Shown piece by piece: positions 62,266 through 64,000 of a stretch of DNA of 64,000 bases (within the stretch, counting starts at the first letter, position 1; each line of letters starts with the position of its first letter). The stretch is taken from the NCBI RefSeq assembly GCF_052119425.1, contig NZ_JBQKFH010000008.1, positions 6,639 through 70,638 on the forward strand, read 5' to 3'. The DNA is from Enterococcus_E cecorum_C. Lineage in GTDB: Bacteria; Bacillota; Bacilli; Lactobacillales; Enterococcaceae. Made by a program: the position numbers and the translations under genes. Below the pieces are notes generated by a model, which worked only from the letters and a program-made list of their open reading frames with translations, did no database searches and had not been told where the DNA came from.

Positions 62266-62601
62266 TTAGGTCATATCCTGCTCGCTAATGACTTTGTAAC
62301 TTTTCGCAAACTGTTTTTGGGATAGTATTTTCCGATTAGTTATATCAATGACATCCCCAGAAAAACCCAACGTATACATCGAATAACCTAAGAATCCACC
62401 ACCGCCAAATGAACCAGTTGCCCCGTCTTTGATATTTTGACTAACGGAAGGTGAGATACCTGCCAATAAAATTCGCAGATGGTTGTCTATCCAAACCAAA
62501 TAGTTTTTCGCAAACGCATCTTTCACCCAAGTTGGTTGAGGCCCTTTGCGACTAATTTGCCAGATTTCAACTATTTTTCCTGTTTTATCCCTTGCTCGCA
62601 T
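62266..62601 (-). CDS. Hypothetical protein resembling phage PGDYG-type small proteins
   Basis: The 111-residue protein shows the pattern KTGKIVEIWQISRKG ... PTWVKDAF ... LRILLAG ... GDVIDITN ... KQFAKSYKVI. This recalls the small phage-borne domain with an EAWQFTG start, a P.WV..A helix, a GD turn and a final F...Y. It may be a captured phage gene. ATG 62,601 has a GAGAGGA site. Function is unknown. Confidence 0.45.
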   Translation of the reverse strand: MRARDKTGKIVEIWQISRKGPQPTWVKDAFAKNYLVWIDNHLRILLAGISPSVSQNIKDGATGSFGGGGFLGYSMYTLGFSGDVIDITNRKILSQKQFAKSYKVISEQDMT

Positions 62602-62805
62602 AAATAATCCTCTCACCTTCGTTTTCTAAACAAGTGATGTAATATAGTTAGTAAACCCTCTGACAATTTAGCTTTATCACTTATTAAGAAATTCACTTAC
62701 TGGTATAATCATAACATTTACAAGCGTTTTCTTCATGGGGCTAAGGTTGTATTTTCGTAATAAGTTTTATACAAATACAATTCATTAAATGTGTATTATA
62801 GCGAC

Positions 62806-63099
62806 CTAATATCCATAACGAATTTGTGATAAACGACTTAATTCTTTTATTTTTTCTGATTGACTAGCTGTTAATTCAATCCCATTATCAACCAACACTT
62901 TCGAAACTTCAATATTCATCCTGCTTAAAATAAACGGAATGGATGAAGGCTCTTTTATTAATTCTTCTCGGTAAGATAATAGCACTTTTTGAACAGGCAA
63001 TTTTTTAGATTCGCTATCAAGATCTTTTATTAATGATTCAAGAATCATAATCGCCTCATTTTTACGTTCTTTTCCACCTGAAAACCATTTAACACTCAT
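62806..63099 (-). CDS. Class IIa bacteriocin immunity protein (EntA_Immun family)
   Basis: The 97-residue protein MSVKWFSGGKERKNEA ... SSIPFILSRMNIEVSK ... SEKIKELSRLSQIRYGY has the composition and conserved pattern of pediocin-like bacteriocin immunity proteins (a four-helix bundle with a variable C-terminus). These bind the mannose PTS-bacteriocin complex and protect the cell. No YGNGV-type bacteriocin gene, ABC peptidase or peptide-pheromone system is seen within the window, so it is an orphan immunity gene. Confidence 0.8.
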   Translation of the reverse strand: MSVKWFSGGKERKNEAIMILESLIKDLDSESKKLPVQKVLLSYREELIKEPSSIPFILSRMNIEVSKVLVDNGIELTASQSEKIKELSRLSQIRYGY

Positions 63100-63329
63100 A
63101 ATATCCCTCTCTTAATACCTTTAATTTTGAAACTAGTATGATTCCTAACTGTTATATCTTTCTTTTCAAAAATAAAATGCTAGTAATCATGTGCGTTAAT
63201 TAAATTTCATAGAGATTATATATATTTCTTCAAACTAATTAAATACCATTTACCTAATTTGTCATTTTTTTACTCAGTCGGTATATTTAATCGCTTACTT
63301 ACATCAAATCATAATACAATCATATTTAC

Positions 63330-63530
63330 TTAAATCAAATGAAAAATCAACGATAGTCCAAATCCAACTAAAGTAAATCCAAAAACACTACCACTATACA
63401 ATCCAAATGGTAAAAATGGTGAAATATTTTTATCCCCATGTTTCTTTGTATATTTAACTACATTATAAACAGCATAAAATTCATACATTCCAAGTACGAT
63501 AAGCATAATACCCACAATCGTTTCTAACAT
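63330..63530 (-). CDS. Small two-helix membrane protein, paralogue of the one at 61,693
   Basis: The 66 residues from ATG 63,530 (MLETIVGIMLIVLGMYEFYA) align end to end with the 61,693-61,893 product, which fixes the start over an ATG six bases upstream. Two helices and a Lys-rich connector (YTKKHGDKNISPFLPFGLYSG) are present. The pair brackets the bacteriocin immunity gene. Confidence 0.6.
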   Translation of the reverse strand: MLETIVGIMLIVLGMYEFYAVYNVVKYTKKHGDKNISPFLPFGLYSGSVFGFTLVGFGLSLIFHLI

Positions 63531-63833
63531 CCACATCTACCCACTTTCAAATTTTCATTAGAAATAGTATATAAATTCATATATGCATACCTCTTTACCG
63601 CTTATCTATTTAGCCTACATCATCATTATAAATCGCTTTCTTTTGTGTTGTTCTATTTTTTCCTAAGAGGCATTCTTTTTTACCTAACTTGTACAAAGGG
63701 TCTAAGATATTTAGTGTTGTTACTCAAACGGAGGATAACACTAAATATCTTTTTTTATACTCATAATAATAGAAAAAGACATCTGTTTCCTCTATAATTA
63801 AGTCGACCAAAACCATTAAGGAGTGAAACAAGA
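63531..63833. other. AT-rich intergenic stretch
   Basis: No gene is seen. The main structure is the perfect 14-bp stem described at 63,705. TCCTCTATAATTAAG near 63,790 contains a -10-like TATAAT for the interrupted ORF at 63,834. Confidence 0.4.
63705..63757 (+). terminator. Perfect stem-loop terminator
   Basis: AGATATTTAGTGTT (63,705-63,718) and AACACTAAATATCT (63,737-63,750) pair over 14 bp and run into TTTTTTT. Confidence 0.8.
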
Positions 63834-63881
63834 TGTCTTTACTAAATAATATCAAAAAAACCTGTCCAAGTACAACTGAGG
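63834..63881 (+). pseudogene. 5' fragment of an interrupted ORF
   Basis: ATG 63,834 follows AGGAGTG and opens MSLLNNIKKTCPSTTE before sequence of the IS3-family element begins at 63,882. The gene identity cannot be told from 16 residues; a transposase of another IS or a small membrane protein is possible. Confidence 0.5.
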
Positions 63882-64000
63882 TGACCCCAAAAAGTTAGAC
63901 TTTTTTACGAGACGACTCCGGTCGTCTCGTTTTCATTATGCAGCTAAAAGATGGAGCCTATATTGAACAGGACTCATCCATCCTAACTTTTCTTTTATTC
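63882..64000 (-). mobile_element. IS3-family insertion sequence, one end (continues beyond window)
   Basis: The terminal sequence TGACCCCAAAAAGTTAGAC (63,882-63,900) is typical of IS3-family (IS150 group) ends. Inside it a strong palindrome ACGAGACGAC/GTCGTCTCGT (63,907-63,930) acts as a plus-strand terminator that would block outside transcription. The transposase end follows on the minus strand. Confidence 0.8.
63936..64000 (-). CDS. IS3-family transposase OrfB, C-terminal fragment
   Basis: The minus-strand frame ends IKEKLGWMSPVQYRLHLLAA before TAA at 63,936-63,938. The (K)L(G)WMSPVQYR motif is the usual C-terminus of IS3/IS150-type DDE transposases. The rest of the gene lies beyond the window. 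Confidence 0.82.
   Translation of the reverse strand, partial: IKEKLGWMSPVQYRLHLLAA

Noticed and set aside
63100..63329. Class IIa bacteriocin precursor next to the immunity gene
   Set aside because: Searched by eye for a YGNGV motif and double-glycine leader on both strands here and in 62,602-62,805; none found.

Overview
The window is low-GC Firmicutes DNA and most resembles an Enterococcus chromosome carrying an integrated Tn916-family conjugative element. The evidence is the gene content (MurT/GatD, LytSR/LrgAB, PrsA, YhaM-YhaN-YhaO, a class IIa bacteriocin immunity gene), strong GGAGG-type ribosome sites and an enterococcal-style palindromic repeat array. Species cannot be fixed from sequence alone; the poultry species E. 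cecorum is one possibility, but this is a guess.

Region 1 (1 to about 16,735, almost all minus strand) is a rearranged Tn916-like element read right to left. It holds two short DUF961 genes (orf23/orf22), the coupling protein (orf21), oriT, the MobT relaxase (orf20), orf19, ardA, the type IV secretion core (orf17, orf16 ATPase, orf15, orf14 peptidoglycan hydrolase, orf13) and tet(M) with its leader-peptide attenuator. Everything that should follow tet(M) (the rest of orf6, the regulators, xis and the 5' part of int) has been replaced by about 2.3 kb of small rolling-circle-plasmid DNA. That segment carries tet(L), two truncated mob genes, a MOBV-type oriT and a palU-like single-strand origin. 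At one junction the orf6 product is fused to plasmid sequence; at the other the plasmid Mob start is fused in frame to the catalytic part of the integrase. The tet(L) leader peptide is itself fused to the pump. The element therefore carries two tetracycline resistance mechanisms, and as seen here it lacks xis and an intact int. Its left end lies in the T-tract of the sua5 terminator.

Region 2 (16.7-21.2 kb) is a housekeeping run transcribed leftwards: tdk-prfA-prmC-sua5, with a cluster of DnaA boxes between prmC and sua5, and signal peptidase I. Region 3 (21.3-31.7 kb) is mostly rightward: lytS-lytR, lrgA-lrgB, murT-gatD, a leftward HAD phosphatase, and a maltose phosphorylase gene with its LacI-type regulator and an operator between -35 and -10. 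Region 4 (31.7-40.6 kb) is a leftward menaquinone operon, menB-E-F-D-H-C, followed by an unusual adenylate-forming enzyme with its own possible operator. A possible DHNA-CoA thioesterase lies nearby at 41.6 kb.

Region 5 (40.6-47.9 kb) holds a small type I toxin candidate, folA, a DUF4288 protein, a universal stress protein, a phosphoglycerate-mutase-like phosphatase, manA, a serine hydrolase, a two-domain VOC protein and a HIT protein. Between the HIT gene and a YtxH-like gene lies the most striking non-coding structure of the window: five and a fraction tandem units of about 134 bp, each a long hairpin. Region 6 (49-58.6 kb) has pepT with an oligopeptide-binding lipoprotein, a RelE/RelB-type toxin-antitoxin pair, prsA, and the yhaM-yhaN-yhaO set. 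Region 7 (58.7-64 kb) is AT-rich accessory DNA: a three-gene ABC-2 exporter, small unknown proteins, an orphan class IIa immunity gene between two paralogous small membrane proteins, and the end of an IS3-family element that interrupts another short ORF at the window edge.
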